Program-made: the position numbers and the translations under genes
Part shown: one piece after another, positions 1 through 11,655 of the stretch
Numbering within the stretch: position 1 is the stretch's first letter
Layout of the letters: every line of letters begins with the position of its first letter
Notes under the pieces: model-generated
The model's database searches: none
The model's input: only the letters and a program-made list of their open reading frames with translations
Told to the model about the DNA's origin: nothing
Source of the DNA: Dendrocalamus latiflorus
Taxonomy: Eukaryota > Streptophyta > Magnoliopsida > Poales > Poaceae
Direction: 5' to 3'
Length of the DNA stretch: 64,000 nucleotides
Assembly (NCBI GenBank): GCA_017311315.1
Contig: CM029660.1
Coordinates: 17,663,430 to 17,727,429 of the forward strand

Positions 1-1162
1 TGAGTCAATTTAGAGCACTACAGGTTCAAGAATGAATCATTTGTTGAAGTACTTGGTTCTTTTTGTAGTGAAGCAAATTTAGCACAATTGACATATTTTA
101 CTTTTGAAACTCATGGTCTTTTCCAACCAAAATTTTAGTCATGTGCTAGATCTCAAGCCTTATGCGACCACTCTAAGCAATAAGCTTAAGAAGATGATCT
201 TGGTCATCCAAAACTCCCCTGAGTTCATGCCTAGTGCAATGGCAAGAAGTCTCATGAGAAAAAATTGGTGAGATCAGTTCTTTCACACAAAAGAGATTTT
301 TTTGCTTTTATTGAATTTAGTTCAAGAACAAGAACTAGCATAACTCAATCTAAGACTCAATAAAGGTTCAAAACTCAACTCAGCCTATTTGACATGGCAT
401 GAATCATAAAAGGATAACTAAACATAGACTAGTTTCAAGAGCTAACATGACATGTCTTAATTCAAGTTGTGCATGTTTAATCAACTTATCAATGGCAAAG
501 GCTTGACGACACATATAAAATCATGATAAATCTAGCAATTAAGCACATATCATGCCAAGATGTAAAGCATTGTAAATGCGTAACTAAGGATAATAATCAA
601 GGCTCCATGAGGTTATATTACAATGCAGAATGCTAAAATGCAAGAAAATCCAGCACCCCCTCAACATGTGATGCACTTTTAGTTCAAATTGAGTTATGTC
701 AATATTAAGCTCCAGAAGCTCCCAAATGAACTCCCCCTGAACCAAAGCTATAAAACGAGAAGCTGGGAAGAAAAACATAAAAGGCAGTCCTTAAAGCATA
801 GACAAGATATAGAGGATACTATGGCTTAGACTGACTCTCATCTACCCCATATGACACTAGGACTATCAACTGCTCTTCTAACACACTAAGGAGCAAACAC
901 GTTCCCTGTCTACCCAAGGGGGCCCAACCCTTGCTAGAACCTATAAGAAGTGAGTGAGCTCAACCTAGTGAAAAGAGAGACAGCTAGTAGGCAGCATCCT
1001 AGAATCACAAGATGAGAGGAAGAAATCTAAGCAGCTAGACAAGAGAACCACTCTAATATATGCTAGAAAGACTAACCCGAAGTGCACCCATATGCAATGC
1101 AACAAAATGAGAACAGGAGCATAATAAATAGGATAAAACATAAAGCACAAAGCTCCCCCTCA
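1..1162 (-). other. 3' untranslated region of a minus-strand copia element
   Basis: No coding sequence is convincing here. Read on the minus strand, this follows the pol stop at 1163-1165. It holds three purine-rich tracts that look like polypurine tracts: the complements of 1151-1162, 729-744 and 651-666, each with GGGGG or GGGG runs. Multiple such tracts after pol are typical of SIRE/Maximus-type copia elements. The 3' LTR is not recognisable and probably lies left of the window. Positions 90-560 resemble 29860-30240, which suggests a second relic of the same family. Short open frames at 584-778, 965-1150 and 1072-1272 are incidental. Confidence 0.5.
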
Positions 1163-3042
1163 CTACAGTCCATAAGGACAAACCACCCCAAGCTCTCCCC
1201 GCAGAGCTGAAAACCTAGAGCTATCCAAAGACTTGGTAAAGATATCGACCAACTGATGGTCACTTTCCTCAAACTGGAGCACTATATCACTCTTCTCCAC
1301 ATGGTCTCTAAGGAAGTGATATCAGATATCAATGTGCTTGGTCCGAGAGTGCTGCACTGGGTTCTTAGCAATGTTAATAGCAAAAGTGTTATCACAAAAG
1401 AGTGGAGCACTGTCTATAACTAACCCACAGTCCCGCAGGGTCGAAGCCATCCAAAGTACCTGGTTGCAGCAACGTACTCGGCCTCTGCGGTGGACTGTGC
1501 AACACCGAACTGCTTCCTAGACGACCAAGAAACAAGAGAAGTGCCAATGAATTGGCAGGTGCCAGAAGTGCTCTTCCTATCTATCCTACAGCCAGCAAAG
1601 TCTGCGTTGGAGTAGGCTCTAAGGGAATGACAGGAAGAGGAAGAGTACCAGATACCATAATCAATGGTAGCTCGAAGGTACCAAAAAATGCGCTTCACCG
1701 CCTGGCGGTGAGATACGTGAGGAGAAGCCTGAAATCGAGAAGTGTATGTCCGGTCTCGATGCAGTGAGGTATAAGAGAGAGTCGATCATGCTTCTGTACT
1801 CTTTTTGATCAACTGGCTCGCCATCCTCATCTGGGTCAAGTGTGGCTGATGATGCCATGGGAGTTGACACTGGCTTGCCATCACTCATGTCAAAGCGTCT
1901 TAGGAGGTCACGAGTGTACTTGCCTTGATGCAAGAAAGTACCCTCCCGAGTCTGCTTGATCTGGAAGTCATGGAAAAATGTCAACTCGCCCATCATGCTT
2001 ATCTCAAACTCGGTGCACATGACATCCGAGAACTGTGAAACAAGAGCATGAGAGGAGCCACCAAAAATGATATCATCCACATAAATCTAGACGAGTAGAA
2101 GATCATTACCATGCCTGCGAATGAACAAGTTCTTGTCTACCTTATCCATCTCAAACCCATGACTCGACAAATAGGACTTAAGCCTCTCATGCCAAGCTCT
2201 AGGGGCCTGCTTAAGTCCATACAAGGCTTTGGAAAGCTTGTAGACATGGTTTGGGTATTTGGGGTTCTCAAAACCTGGAGGCTGTCTAACATAGACATCT
2301 TCCTCAATAAACCTATTGAGGAAGGCACTCTTGACATCCATCTGATAAAACTTGAAGCCCTTAGACGCTGCAAATGCAAGCAGAATCCTAATGGCCTCTA
2401 GCTTAGCTACAAGGGCAAATGTCTCCTCAAAATCTAGACCTTCAACCTGAGAGAAACTCTGAGCTACCAGTCTAGCCTTATTTCGAATGACTACCCTATC
2501 CTCACTCTGCTTGTTTTTGAACACCCACTTAGTACTAATGACATTGTGACCTCCAGGGGGCTCAACAAGTGACCAGACCTTGTTTCTCTCAAAGTTTTCC
2601 AACTCCTCATGCATGGCATTGATCCAAGACTCATCAGAAAGAGCATCACTAACATCCTTGGGCTCAAAAGTGGCAACGAAAGCAGAATGGAAACATAAGT
2701 GAGGCATGCCAGACTTTGAGCATGTGACGCGCTCAACGAGGTCTCCGATCATCTGCTCTGATGGATGGTCTTTCTGGATATGTCGGGGAGGTCCAGGATG
2801 AGATGAAGAAGTGGCCTCTACCTCATGAACTGATGAGGTAGGAACAGAGCCACTAACTCCAGAAGAAGCAGAAGGCATGGGCTGATCTCCTCGAGGTGCA
2901 GTGGAAGAAACAGGCACCTCAAGGGGAGGAGGAACTAGATCGGGTAGACAACCCTCATTTCCATCCTCCTCATCGTCAACAAAGATAGGCTCGGACTGCT
3001 CTAAAGAACCTAAGATATAGGACCTAGTCCCTGGACTGGCCT
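1163..3042 (-). pseudogene. Ty1/copia pol fragment: reverse transcriptase and RNase H
   Basis: Read on the minus strand from 3042 down to the stop at 1163-1165, this encodes the end of a copia integrase linker, then reverse transcriptase with recognisable blocks (WVFKNK, DVKSAFLN, YGLKQAPRAW, VDDIIF), then RNase H (YSNADFAGC, KSTSGTC, STAEAEYVA) and a C-terminal tail containing VDIFTK. A stop codon precedes the VDD box near 2084-2086, and the frame shifts near 1690, so the copy is dead. The upstream end is cut sharply at 3042 by the LTR of a gypsy element. Gag from what is probably the same copia copy lies at 11026-11400. The 2.5-3 kb of copia between gag and reverse transcriptase is missing from both sides. 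Confidence 0.88.
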
Positions 3043-4067
3043 TGATGAGGGCATCCCAAACACTTATACATCTCCTATTGGTGGTCATGCACATACTGAT
3101 GAGGACATCCCCATTACATATACATCTTCCACTCCAAGAATGCATGAGAATAACCAAGAACCAGAGGGCCCAATGACGAGGGCAAGAGCCAAGCGTTTAA
3201 ACAAACATGTGCTTTTGTTTCTTAAGGAGTTTCCTTTAATTGATGATAAACTTGGAATACTACCTCATGATAGTATTTTATGTATTCTTAGGTATGACTC
3301 ATGTGAAGACTTGGGAGAGCAAAAGGGAGGAGCCCAAGGACTTAAACTACAAATTTTGGATAATATTTTCAAGCCAAATTCGGACTTCCCATGTGCTCAA
3401 CCCAATTCAAACTCGGATTCAACTCAGGATTCAATTCGGATTCGGTTCGGGACAGCCTGACAAGCAATTACTAAAAGGCGTAACTTTCACAAACGGAGTC
3501 CGATTCAGGTGTTCTTGTACTCGTTGGAAAGATAATTTCAAGGGCTACGCAATGGATCGAGTCCCACCTTCAAATTCATAACGAATAAAAAGTTATGACA
3601 AACAATATGACGGGTGAAAAATATAGTTTCCTTTTTGTGAGAGTTCGTATCCAAAACCATACAGGGTTGAGTTGTACTTGGTTTGGGGACCATATAGACG
3701 TCCCAAGGCGCTATATAAGCCTTGTATTGGCAGCCTTTAGGGGGAGACCAATTTTATGCATAAGATTGAAATATAGCTATTGCTTGTTCTTTCAACACCA
3801 TAGTTCATGCGAGGACTTTGAGAGAGAACTAGGCGATCCATTGTTCATTTTGCAATTCAAGGTCAAGCCATCGTTCCATTGGGAATTGGGGACTTGGCGT
3901 TCGTCGTTTGTGGTCTCGCGACGAACAATTATCCGGTGTGTTTTGGGCGTATTCCGAAGAGTTGAGGGTTCGTGCATTGGCGCGAGTGTTCAACTAGCGA
4001 CATCGTCTACTTCGCATCAACTATCCATGGTTCCTCACTGAGAAGATCGGGACCCCTCCCCGTATCA
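3043..4067 (+). repeat. 5' LTR of CRM-like element 1
   Basis: The LTR begins TGATGAGGGCATCC and ends CCGTATCA, immediately before a tRNA-Met primer-binding site. Its first part is coding-like: the frame after TGATGAG matches the C-terminal pol tail of the same element at 7757-8017. The five bases before it are GGCCT (3038-3042). A promoter-like CTATATAAGCC lies near 3712. Length is about 1025 bp. Confidence 0.8.
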
Positions 4068-4069
4068 TG

Positions 4070-4080
4070 TGGTATCAGAT
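4070..4080 (+). other. Primer-binding site of element 1 (tRNA-Met initiator type)
   Basis: TGGTATCAGAT starts two bases after the 5' LTR. The usual plant initiator-tRNA-Met complement is TGGTATCAGAGC, so the last bases have drifted. Confidence 0.75.
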
Positions 4081-4619
4081 TCTAGGTTTACTCGGTGAGA
4101 ACTTCTTTACCCGTAGTTAGATTCGTTTTTTGTCCTTTCGTCCATCAAACCAAAAATTGCAATACCAAAACGTAGTTTAATCTGTTTATTTCTTGTGCGT
4201 TTTGTTAAGTCTTTGTCTATTAGAGTTTTGTTTTAGTGCTAATCCGTGTGTTTCCTTTTGCGTTGCTTAATCGTTGTGTTCACATAAACCCTACAAAATT
4301 GCTGGTTGATTCCCTCAATTAGCAAACAAAAAAAAAGCTTTCATCTTTTACCGTGCGCCATCTTGAGAGCACAATTCGAGTCGGTTTGTGTTTCTTTATC
4401 CGGACTCCTTGGTGGGACTAGAGTCCGAATTGACCTCTAGCTCAAACACAATCCGAATCCAATTGTTCCAACTTCTGTTTCGGTCACTACATCATAGCAG
4501 GCTGAACCACATTTTGTGTCTTTGTGCTTCACTTATATCCTTTTATCTTGAGACTAGCTGTTGACATTGCAATTAGGGCTGCTCATTAAAATTGATTACA
4601 CCTTGCTGATTTGTGAGGC
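4081..4619 (+). other. Leader of element 1, gag missing
   Basis: No coding signal. In intact CRM elements about 1 kb of gag would follow the leader. Here the leader passes directly into the C-terminal half of the protease, so gag and the zinc knuckle have been deleted. Confidence 0.6.
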
Positions 4620-7600
4620 ATGCAGCCGCAGTTAGGAAGATCCGCAACCGCGTCCTTATCATGTGCAATGCTTGAGCGACAAAGAGGAAGTGAAGGTGAA
4701 CTATATGGTGCATGTGACGTTTTCTATTGGGAAGTACACCGATACTGTGGACTGCGATGTTGTGCCTCTTGCTCTTGGGACGGCCATGGCAATATGACCG
4801 TTCCGTTGTTCACGATGGGCGTACAAATCGTTACACATTTCGATGGAACAATATGGATGTCATCTTGAAGCCGCTTACACCGCAACAGATTGTCAATTCC
4901 TCCATGCAGAAAATTGATATGCACGTTGAGAGTGCACAAGAGTAAGAGAACCATCTGAGTAGTAACAAGAAATGTGAGGGAGAGAAGAATTTAGTGATGT
5001 TAGCCACCAAATCAGAGATGAGAGAATTCAGCGAGGATACTAATTTGGTGCACATCGTGCTGCTGTACAAAGACGCATTGCTTTCGACTAACGACATAAC
5101 TTCTCTTCCTAGTGGTGTTGTTTCTGTTTTGCAGGATTTCAGCGACGTCTTTCCAGAGGAGGTACCAGCGGGGCTACCACCATTACGCGGGATAGAACAT
5201 AAGATCGCCTTGATTCCAGGAGCGTCGCTGCCGAACCGACCTCCGTACCGCACCAATACCGCGGAAACAAAGGAAATTCAGAAACAAGTACAAGAGCTTC
5301 TCTCCAAAGGGTATGTCCGTGAAAGCTTAAGCCCTTGTGCTGTTCCTGTTATTTTAGTTCCTAAGAAAGATGGTTCATGGCGTATGTGCGTAGATTGTCG
5401 AGCGATTAATAATATCACAATTCGATATCATCATCCTATACCTCGCTTAGATGATATGCTAGACGAATTGAGTGGTGATGTTATTTTCTCTAAGATAGAT
5501 TTACGCAGTGGTTACCATCAAATTAGAATGCATGAAGGGGATGAGTGGAAAACAGCCTTTAAAACGAAATTTGGGTTATACGAGTGGTTAGTCATGCCTT
5601 TTGGTTTAACTAATGCACCTAGTACATTCATGCGCTTAATGAATCATGTTTTAAGGCATTTTATTGGTAAATTTGTGGTTGTGTACTTTGATGATATTCT
5701 AATTTACAGTCGCACTAAATCTGAACACATAGACCATCCTAGATAAGTTCTACACATTTTGTGTGAGAATAGGTTATTTAGTAACTTAGAGAAGTGCACT
5801 TTTTGCAAAGATCGTGTCATCTTTTTGGGCTATGTTGTTTCTGCATAGGGAGTTGAAGTAGATGAGTCTAAAATTGAAGAGATTAAAAATTGACCAACTC
5901 CTGTGAACGTAAGTCAGATTAGGAGCTTTCATGGCCTCGCTGGTTTTTATTGGCGTTTCGTGAAGGATTTTAGCACCGTCGCTGCCCCTTTGAATGAACT
6001 TACTAAAAAGGGTGTTGAATTTGTGTGGGGGTAACGCAAGAAAATGCTTTTGCTAAACTTAAGAGATGCTTGACTAAAGCACCGTTGCTTGTTTTACCTA
6101 ATTTCACTAAAAATTTTGAAATTGAGTGTGATGCTAGTGGATTGGGTATTGGCGGTGTTTTAATGCAAGAGGGTAGACCGGTAGCTTATTTTAATGAGAA
6201 ACTAAATGGTGCCCAATTGAATTATCTGGTCTATGAGAAAGAGCTATATGCGTTAGTGCGTGCGTTAGAAACTTGGCAACACTATTTATGGCCTAAAGAG
6301 TTTATTATTCATTCTGATCATGAGGCTTTGAAGTATTTAAAGGGCCAAGCAAACCTGAACCGTAGCCATGCCAAATGGGTCGAATTCATTGAGTCGTTTC
6401 CTTACATTGTGAAATATAAGAAGGGAAAGGAAAATGTGGTAGCTGATGCTCTTTCTAGGAAAAGTGTGCTTTTAACTCAATTAGGAGTGCACGTTCCTGG
6501 TTTAGCGAGTGTGCGTGATTTATATGTTCATGAACATGATTTTTCTGTCCCTTATGCACGTTGCAAAGAGGGAAAAAGGCTCGGATAAATTTCACATCCA
6601 TGATGGGTTTTTGTTTCGCACTAACAAATTATGCGTTCCAGAATCCTCCATGCGTTTGCTATTACTGTAGGAATCACATGCAGGTGGATTGATGGGACAT
6701 TTTGGACGTGAGAAGACGTTGTCTATGCTGAGCGATCACTTTTATGGGCCTAAGATGAGGCGAGATGTGGAGAGGTATGTGCAGCGATGCATTACTTGCC
6801 ACAAAGCGAAATCGAAGTTGCATCCACACGGTTTGTATACCCCTTTACCTGTTCCCAATGCCCCATGGGAGGATATTAGTATGGATTTTGTTTTAGGACT
6901 GCCTAGAACTAAGAGGGGGAGTGATTCTGTTTTTGTCATTGTGGATCGTTTTTCGAAGATGGCACACTTTATTCCGTGCCACAAGAGCGATAATGCATCG
7001 CATATTGTTGACTTGTTTTTCAGGGAGATTGTGAGGCTACATGGCGTGCCACGTACTATTGTGTCGGATCGCGACGTGAAGTTTTTGAGCTACTTCTGGA
7101 AGACACTTTGGGGTAAACTTGGGACGAAGTTGTTATTTAGCACAACTTGTCATCCCCAAACTAATGGTCAAACAGAGGTGGTGAACCGCACACTTTCGAT
7201 GCTACTCCGGACCATGATCAAGAATAATCTGCGCGAGTGGGAGGATTGTTTGCCGCACGTGGAATTTGCTTATAATCGGGCCGTGCATTCCACTACGCAG
7301 ATGTGTCCATTTGAGGTAGTTTATGGTTTCAAGCCCTTTACACCGCTTGATTTGTTGCCGCTTCCTAGTCAACACCATACTCATATGGAGGCGTTCAAGC
7401 AAGCTGAATATGTGAAGAAATTGTATCTCAAGACAAAAGAAGCGATAGAGCGCAAGGTCAAGTACTATGTTGAGAATGCGAACAAGAAAAGGAAGAAGAT
7501 GGTTTTTCAACCAGGTGATTTGGTTTGGGTACGCTACCGCAAGGATCGTTTTTCAGAACGTCGCAAGTCCAAGTTACTTCCGCGCGGTGATGGGCCTTTC

Positions 7601-8017
7601 ATGGTTCTTGCGAAGGTCAACGACAATGCCTACAAGATAGAGCTTTCCGGCGATAACTATGGCGTGAGCTCTACGTTCAATATCGCTGATTTATCACCTT
7701 TCTTTGGTGGTGACGATCCAGCGTCGAGGACGACGCCTTTTCAAGAAGGGGAGGACGATGAGGGCATCCCTAACACTTACACATCTTCTCCTATTGGTGG
7801 TCATACACATACTGATGAGGACATCCCCATTACATATACATCTTCCACTCCAAGCATGCATGAGAATAACCAAGAAGCAGAGGGCCCAATGATGAGGGCA
7901 AGAGCCAAGCGTTTAAACAAACATGTGCTTTTTTTTCTTAAGGAGTTTCCTTTAATTGATGATGAACTTGGAATACTACCTCATGCTGGTATTTTATGTA
8001 TTCTTAGGTATGACTAA
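4620..8017 (+). pseudogene. Gypsy polyprotein remnant (protease C-term, RT, RNase H, integrase)
   Basis: Domains in order: protease C-terminal half with LLLGRPW near 4755; reverse transcriptase 4994-5743 with KKDGSWRMCVDCRAINN, MPFGLTNAPSTFM and YFDDILIY; connection and thumb 5744-6030; RNase H 6025-6585 with ECDASGLGIGGVLMQ; integrase from 6689 with an HHCC zinc site, the catalytic DDE residues (MDFVLGLP, VSDRDVKF, TEVVNR) and a C-terminal domain (GDLVWVRYRKDRF). Stops at 5744 (TAA), near 5847 (TAG) and near 5893 (TGA), plus frame changes around 4750, 6025 and 6590-6680, disable it. The integrase frame stays open through the purine tract into the LTR and ends at 8017. Confidence 0.9.
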
Positions 8018-8196
8018 TGTGAAGACTTGGGAGAGCAAAAGGGAGGAGCCCAAGGACTTAAACTACAAGTTTGGATAAGATTTTCAAGCCAAATTCGGAC
8101 TTCCCACGTGCTCAACCCAATTCAAACTCGGATTCAACTCAGGATTCAATTCGGATTCGGTTCGGGACAGCCTGACAGGCAGTTACTTAAAAGGCG
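7757..8196 (+). repeat. Truncated second LTR of element 1
   Basis: It matches the first 430 bases of the 5' LTR at 3043, including the coding tail (GPMMRARAKRLNKHV) and the non-coding stretch that follows. A homologous AAAAGGCG occurs at both breakpoints (3473-3480 and 8189-8196). In the full LTR the next bases are TAACTTTCAC, whereas here gag of element 2 follows. Confidence 0.75.
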
Positions 8197-8620
8197 TGCG
8201 CTGAGCTCGAGGAAGTTCAGACTGGACTGAACACCCTCGGGGAGGAGGTCACACAATTGCGTACGACCATCAACAATAACTTTCTGGAGCTGCGTGCCAT
8301 GTTCGCACACCACAATCTACGTGGGGGTGCACCAGCTGATGATACAAGTGTGCACGGCCCTCCGGTCGTTCTGCACAATGAGACCGAGGAGGTGCGTGCT
8401 ATTCATCTGGATGAGGAGCGATGTCAGCGACAGGCGCGTCGCATGGCTGTGCCGCCAAACGTCGGGACGGCAGCTGCGGCACGCCCTCAGGCACATGGGC
8501 CTGGCAGAGGCAACGGTGGCCAGGGTGGAGGTGCACCACAGGGTGCCCACGGAGGAGGTGTGTATCATGCACCTCATAGCTGGGTTGTTGCATATTTTAG
8601 TGAGAAACTTCATGGTGCAC
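8197..8620 (+). pseudogene. Gag N-terminus fused to RNase H (element 2)
   Basis: The frame from 8197 gives a heptad-rich coiled-coil start (ELEEVQTGLNTLGEEV), then an R/G-rich linker, matching the N-terminal part of CRM-type gag. At about 8580 it jumps in the same frame to RNase H (VAYFSEKLHGAQLNY). The rest of gag, the zinc knuckle, protease and reverse transcriptase (about 2.5 kb) are gone. Shortly after the junction a seven-A run at 8643-8649 breaks the frame. Confidence 0.75.
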
Positions 8621-10504
8621 AATTGAATTATCTTGTTTATGACAAAAAAATTGTATGCTCTTGTGCGCGCATTAGAGACTTGGCAACATTATCTTTGGCC
8701 TAAAGAATTTATCATTCATTCTGATCATGAAGCTTTGAAATATTTGAAAGGTCAAGCTAAACTAAACCGTAGACATGCTAAGTGGGTCGAATTCATTGAG
8801 ACTTTTCCATACGTTGTTAAATACAAGAAATGCAAGGAAAATGTGGTAGCTGATGCATTGTCTAGAAAACATGTGCTTTTTACTCAATTGGAAGTAAAGG
8901 TTCCAGGGCTAGAAAGTTTGAAAGATTTATATACTTCAGATCATGACTTTTCAGCACCATATTCTAATTGCAAAGATGAAAAATGGTGGGATATGTTTCA
9001 TGTTCATGATGGTTTTCTCTTTCGCTTGAACAAACTATGCGTTCCAGATTCTTTTGTGTGTTTGCTATTATTGCAGGAGTCTCATGCAGGAGGATTGATG
9101 GGTCACTTTGGAAGAGAGAAGGCATACATGATGTTGGCCGATCATTTCTATTGGCCTAAGATGTGGCGAGATGTCGAGAGGTTTGTTCAACGATGCATCA
9201 CGTGCCATAAAGCGAAGTCAAAGCTCAATCCACATGGTTTGTATACTCCACTTCCAGTTCCTAACGCTCCTTGGGAAGATATTAGTATGGATTTTGTTTT
9301 AGGATTGCCTAAAACTAAGAGGGGGAGAGATTCTGTGTTTGTAGTTGTGGATAGGTTTTCTAAAATGGCTCATTTTATTCCTTGTCATAAGAGCGACGAC
9401 GCGTCGCATGTAGCTGAATTGTTTTTCAGCGAAATTGTGAGACTACATGGCATGCCAAGAACCATTGTATCTGATCGAGACGTCCAATTTATGAGCTACT
9501 TTTGGAAGACTTTGTGGGCCAACTTGGGAAAGTTGCTCTTTTCGACCACTTGTCACCCACAAACCGATGGACAAGCAGAGGTGGTGAACCGTACACTCTC
9601 AATGCTGCTGTGGACAATGATAAAAAAGAATTTAAAAAAGTGGGAAGATTGCCTACCGCATGTTGAATTTGCATATAATCGGGCGGTGCATTCTACAACT
9701 CAACTGTGTCCATTTGAGGTGGTGTATGGTTTCAAACCAATCACGCCACTTGATTTGATGCCACTTACATTACAAGAACGTACAAATATGAAGGCTTCTA
9801 AGCGTGCTGATTTTATAAAAAAGCTCCATGAAAAGACTAAAGAGGTAATTGAAAAGAAGGTACGTGCTTATGCTTCTAAAGCTAACAAGACTAGGAAGAA
9901 AATGCTATTTGAACCAGGTAACTTAGTATGGGTACACCTTCGCAAAGAACGCTTTTCGGAGAAGCGTAAATCAAAATTAATGCCCCGTGGTGATGGTCCT
10001 TTTAAAGTACTTGCCAAGATCAATGATAATGCATACAAGATAGAGCTTCCGGGAGACGATTATGGGGTGAGTACTACTTTTAATGTTGCTGATTTATCAC
10101 CATTCTTTGGACAAGATGGCACAGAGTCGAGGACGACTCCTTTTCAAGAGGGGGAGGATGATGAGGACATCTCTATTACACATTCGTCGTCCACTCCGAG
10201 TGTGCATGACAAAGCTAGTGATGAGGCTCCAAAAGGTCATATGACAAGAGCAAGAGGTAAACTACTCCAACAACAGGTGCTTTTGTTTCTTAGAGAGTCT
10301 TCTATTACATTAGATGAGAATAGCATACTACCTAATGCAAATATGTTGTGTCTTCTCAGATTTGAAGCAACGAAAGATCAAGAGGAGAAGGTCCAACCTT
10401 CCACAAGTCAAGAGGATGAGAGTCCATGCGAGCAAGGAACTAAGATATATGCGTCCAAGAAAGTCTCAACCAAGCAGCCATCAAATCAATGGAAGGCCAC
10501 GTGA
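8621..10504 (+). pseudogene. RNase H C-term and integrase of CRM-like element 2
   Basis: An open frame of over 600 codons starts at 8633 inside RNase H (YALVRALETWQHYLWPKEF) and continues through the RNase H end, the integrase zinc site (H near the start of HFGREKA, then CITCHKAK), the catalytic core with DDE residues (SMDFVLGLP, VSDRDVQF, AEVVNR) and a C-terminal domain ending SRTTPFQEGEDDED. About 115 codons lie inside the 3' LTR. Catalytic motifs are present and only one short gap near 9525 is visible (LGTKL reduced to LGKL), so integrase decay is mild. Without reverse transcriptase the element cannot move on its own. Sequence similarity to element 1 is high, but the LTR-encoded tail differs, so it is a sister subfamily. 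Confidence 0.88.
10145..10158 (+). other. Polypurine tract of element 2
   Basis: CAAGAGGGGGAGGA directly precedes the LTR start TGATGAGG. It also encodes the QEGED part of the pol tail, so the tract lies inside the reading frame. Confidence 0.75.
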
Positions 10505-11025
10505 TCACAAATCTCATGGTGTGCATAAGATGTGGCCTGCGTGCCCAAAGGCCGACCGAATCCACCTCAATCTCGGTCTTGTAATAGGAGAGGGGCTTAG
10601 CTTGAAATTGAAGGAAATAGACTTCTAAATTTTAGGAATTAGATGAGAAAACTTGACCGAATTAGAGATTGATTCGGCCAAGGCTTTCCTTGCGTGAGTT
10701 TGGGGAAGCACTATAAAACTCCCTTGTATCCCTTTTGTTTAAGGCAGACTACGTTTGAGAAAAATCAATCTACTAAAGTTTAGCATTGCTGCCAAAATTC
10801 CTTAGGGAATTAGGAGTGACTTCTTCAATCAAGATGGTTCAGCCTTTCCGTTGGGAATTGGGTGCACGATAGATCTTCGCTTGGTGGTCGGTGAAATCAA
10901 CACAAGTGTGTTTTGGTGGATTAAAGAGTGTTCGTCCCTAGCACTGGCATTGGAGGATCATTACGATTCATCAAGACTCCCGTGAGTATCCATCCTACGT
11001 CAAGAAGATCGGGCGACCCCGTATC
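10159..11025 (+). repeat. 3' LTR of CRM-like element 2
   Basis: It starts TGATGAGGACATC and ends near CCCCGTATC, matching the end of other CRM-type LTRs in the window (AGAAGATCGGG...CCCCGTATCA). The first 346 bases are coding (pol tail). A TATA-like CTATAAAACTCCC sits near 10710. The terminal A of the expected CA is not present. The next five bases are GGCCA, one mismatch from the GGCCT that precedes element 1 at 3038. Confidence 0.75.
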
Positions 11026-11400
11026 GGCCAGCGAGCAATTCAAACTTGTTGTAATCTCGCTTGAACTGGTCCTGTCGTACTGTCTTAATTTGGGTGGTGC
11101 CCTCATGGTAAGCATCGAGGGTCACCCAAATATCGAAGGCCGACGAAAGATGAGAAATGCTATCAAATTTGTTTCAGCTCAACCTTGGATGATGATGTTA
11201 CTTGCCTTAGCATTTGCCTCAACATCGGGCATGTTTGCCACATTGATGTTCTCATCGGTAGGAACAACAAAGCGAGTTTTGACTTTTTGCCAAATCGCAT
11301 AGCCCTGAGCCTGTATGTAGGTCTCCATCCGACTCTTCCAGAAGGGATAGTCAATCCCATCAGAGATCGGGGGCTTGGTGGAATACTTGTGCGTTGCCAT
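11026..11400 (-). pseudogene. Ty1/copia gag N-terminal fragment
   Basis: On the minus strand an ATG at 11400 opens a frame with MATHKYSTKPPISDG, DYPFWKSRMETYIQ and YAIWQKV, the usual start of plant copia gag (UBN2 type). After a frame break it continues with IWVTLDAYHEGTTQIK and KRDYNKFELLAG, where it is cut by the gypsy LTR at about 11026. The start codon lies 41 bases after the primer-binding site, which supports the start. It is probably the 5' portion of the copia copy whose pol lies at 1163-3042. Confidence 0.8.
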
Positions 11401-11440
11401 GGCTCACAGACCGGTTAAGATCTATCAAGAAGAGTTAACC

Positions 11441-11453
11441 GGCTCTGATACCA
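11441..11453 (-). other. Primer-binding site of the minus-strand copia element
   Basis: The minus strand reads TGGTATCAGAGCC, a perfect initiator-tRNA-Met complement, two bases from the LTR edge at 11456. Confidence 0.85.
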
Positions 11454-11655
11454 ATTGTAGGATCGGAAATGGCAACAGAGGGGGGGGGGGTGAATGGTGC
11501 CTTTTAAAAATTGCCCCCAAGTATCCACAAAAACTTCTCTCCGATAGCTATACAAGCTGAGAAGAAGGAGAGTACATGCTCACTGGAATCTCAAAACACA
11601 CAGGAGTGAAAGCGAGACAAACGACAACAGAGAAGACAGATCGCATCATAGACTA

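Larger units (their letters stand above)
3043..8196 (+). mobile_element. CRM-like Ty3/gypsy element 1, gag-less and 3'-truncated
   Basis: The element runs from a complete 5' LTR (3043-4067) through a primer-binding site and a decayed protease-reverse transcriptase-RNase H-integrase region to a truncated second LTR copy (about 7757-8196). The two LTR copies align clearly over their first 430 bases (3043-3470 against 7757-8190). Gag is absent. The right end stops mid-LTR at 8196, where the gag of a second, related element begins, so the two are joined by deletion or recombination. Integrase wording (HPQTNGQTEVVNR, LLPRGDGPF) and the pol tail entering the LTR point to the CRM chromovirus clade. 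Lineage is from family knowledge, not a search. Confidence 0.82.

Noticed and set aside
3595..4041. Open frame of 148 codons as a gene
   Set aside because: It lies inside the 5' LTR of element 1, has no recognisable domain and extends across the LTR promoter region.
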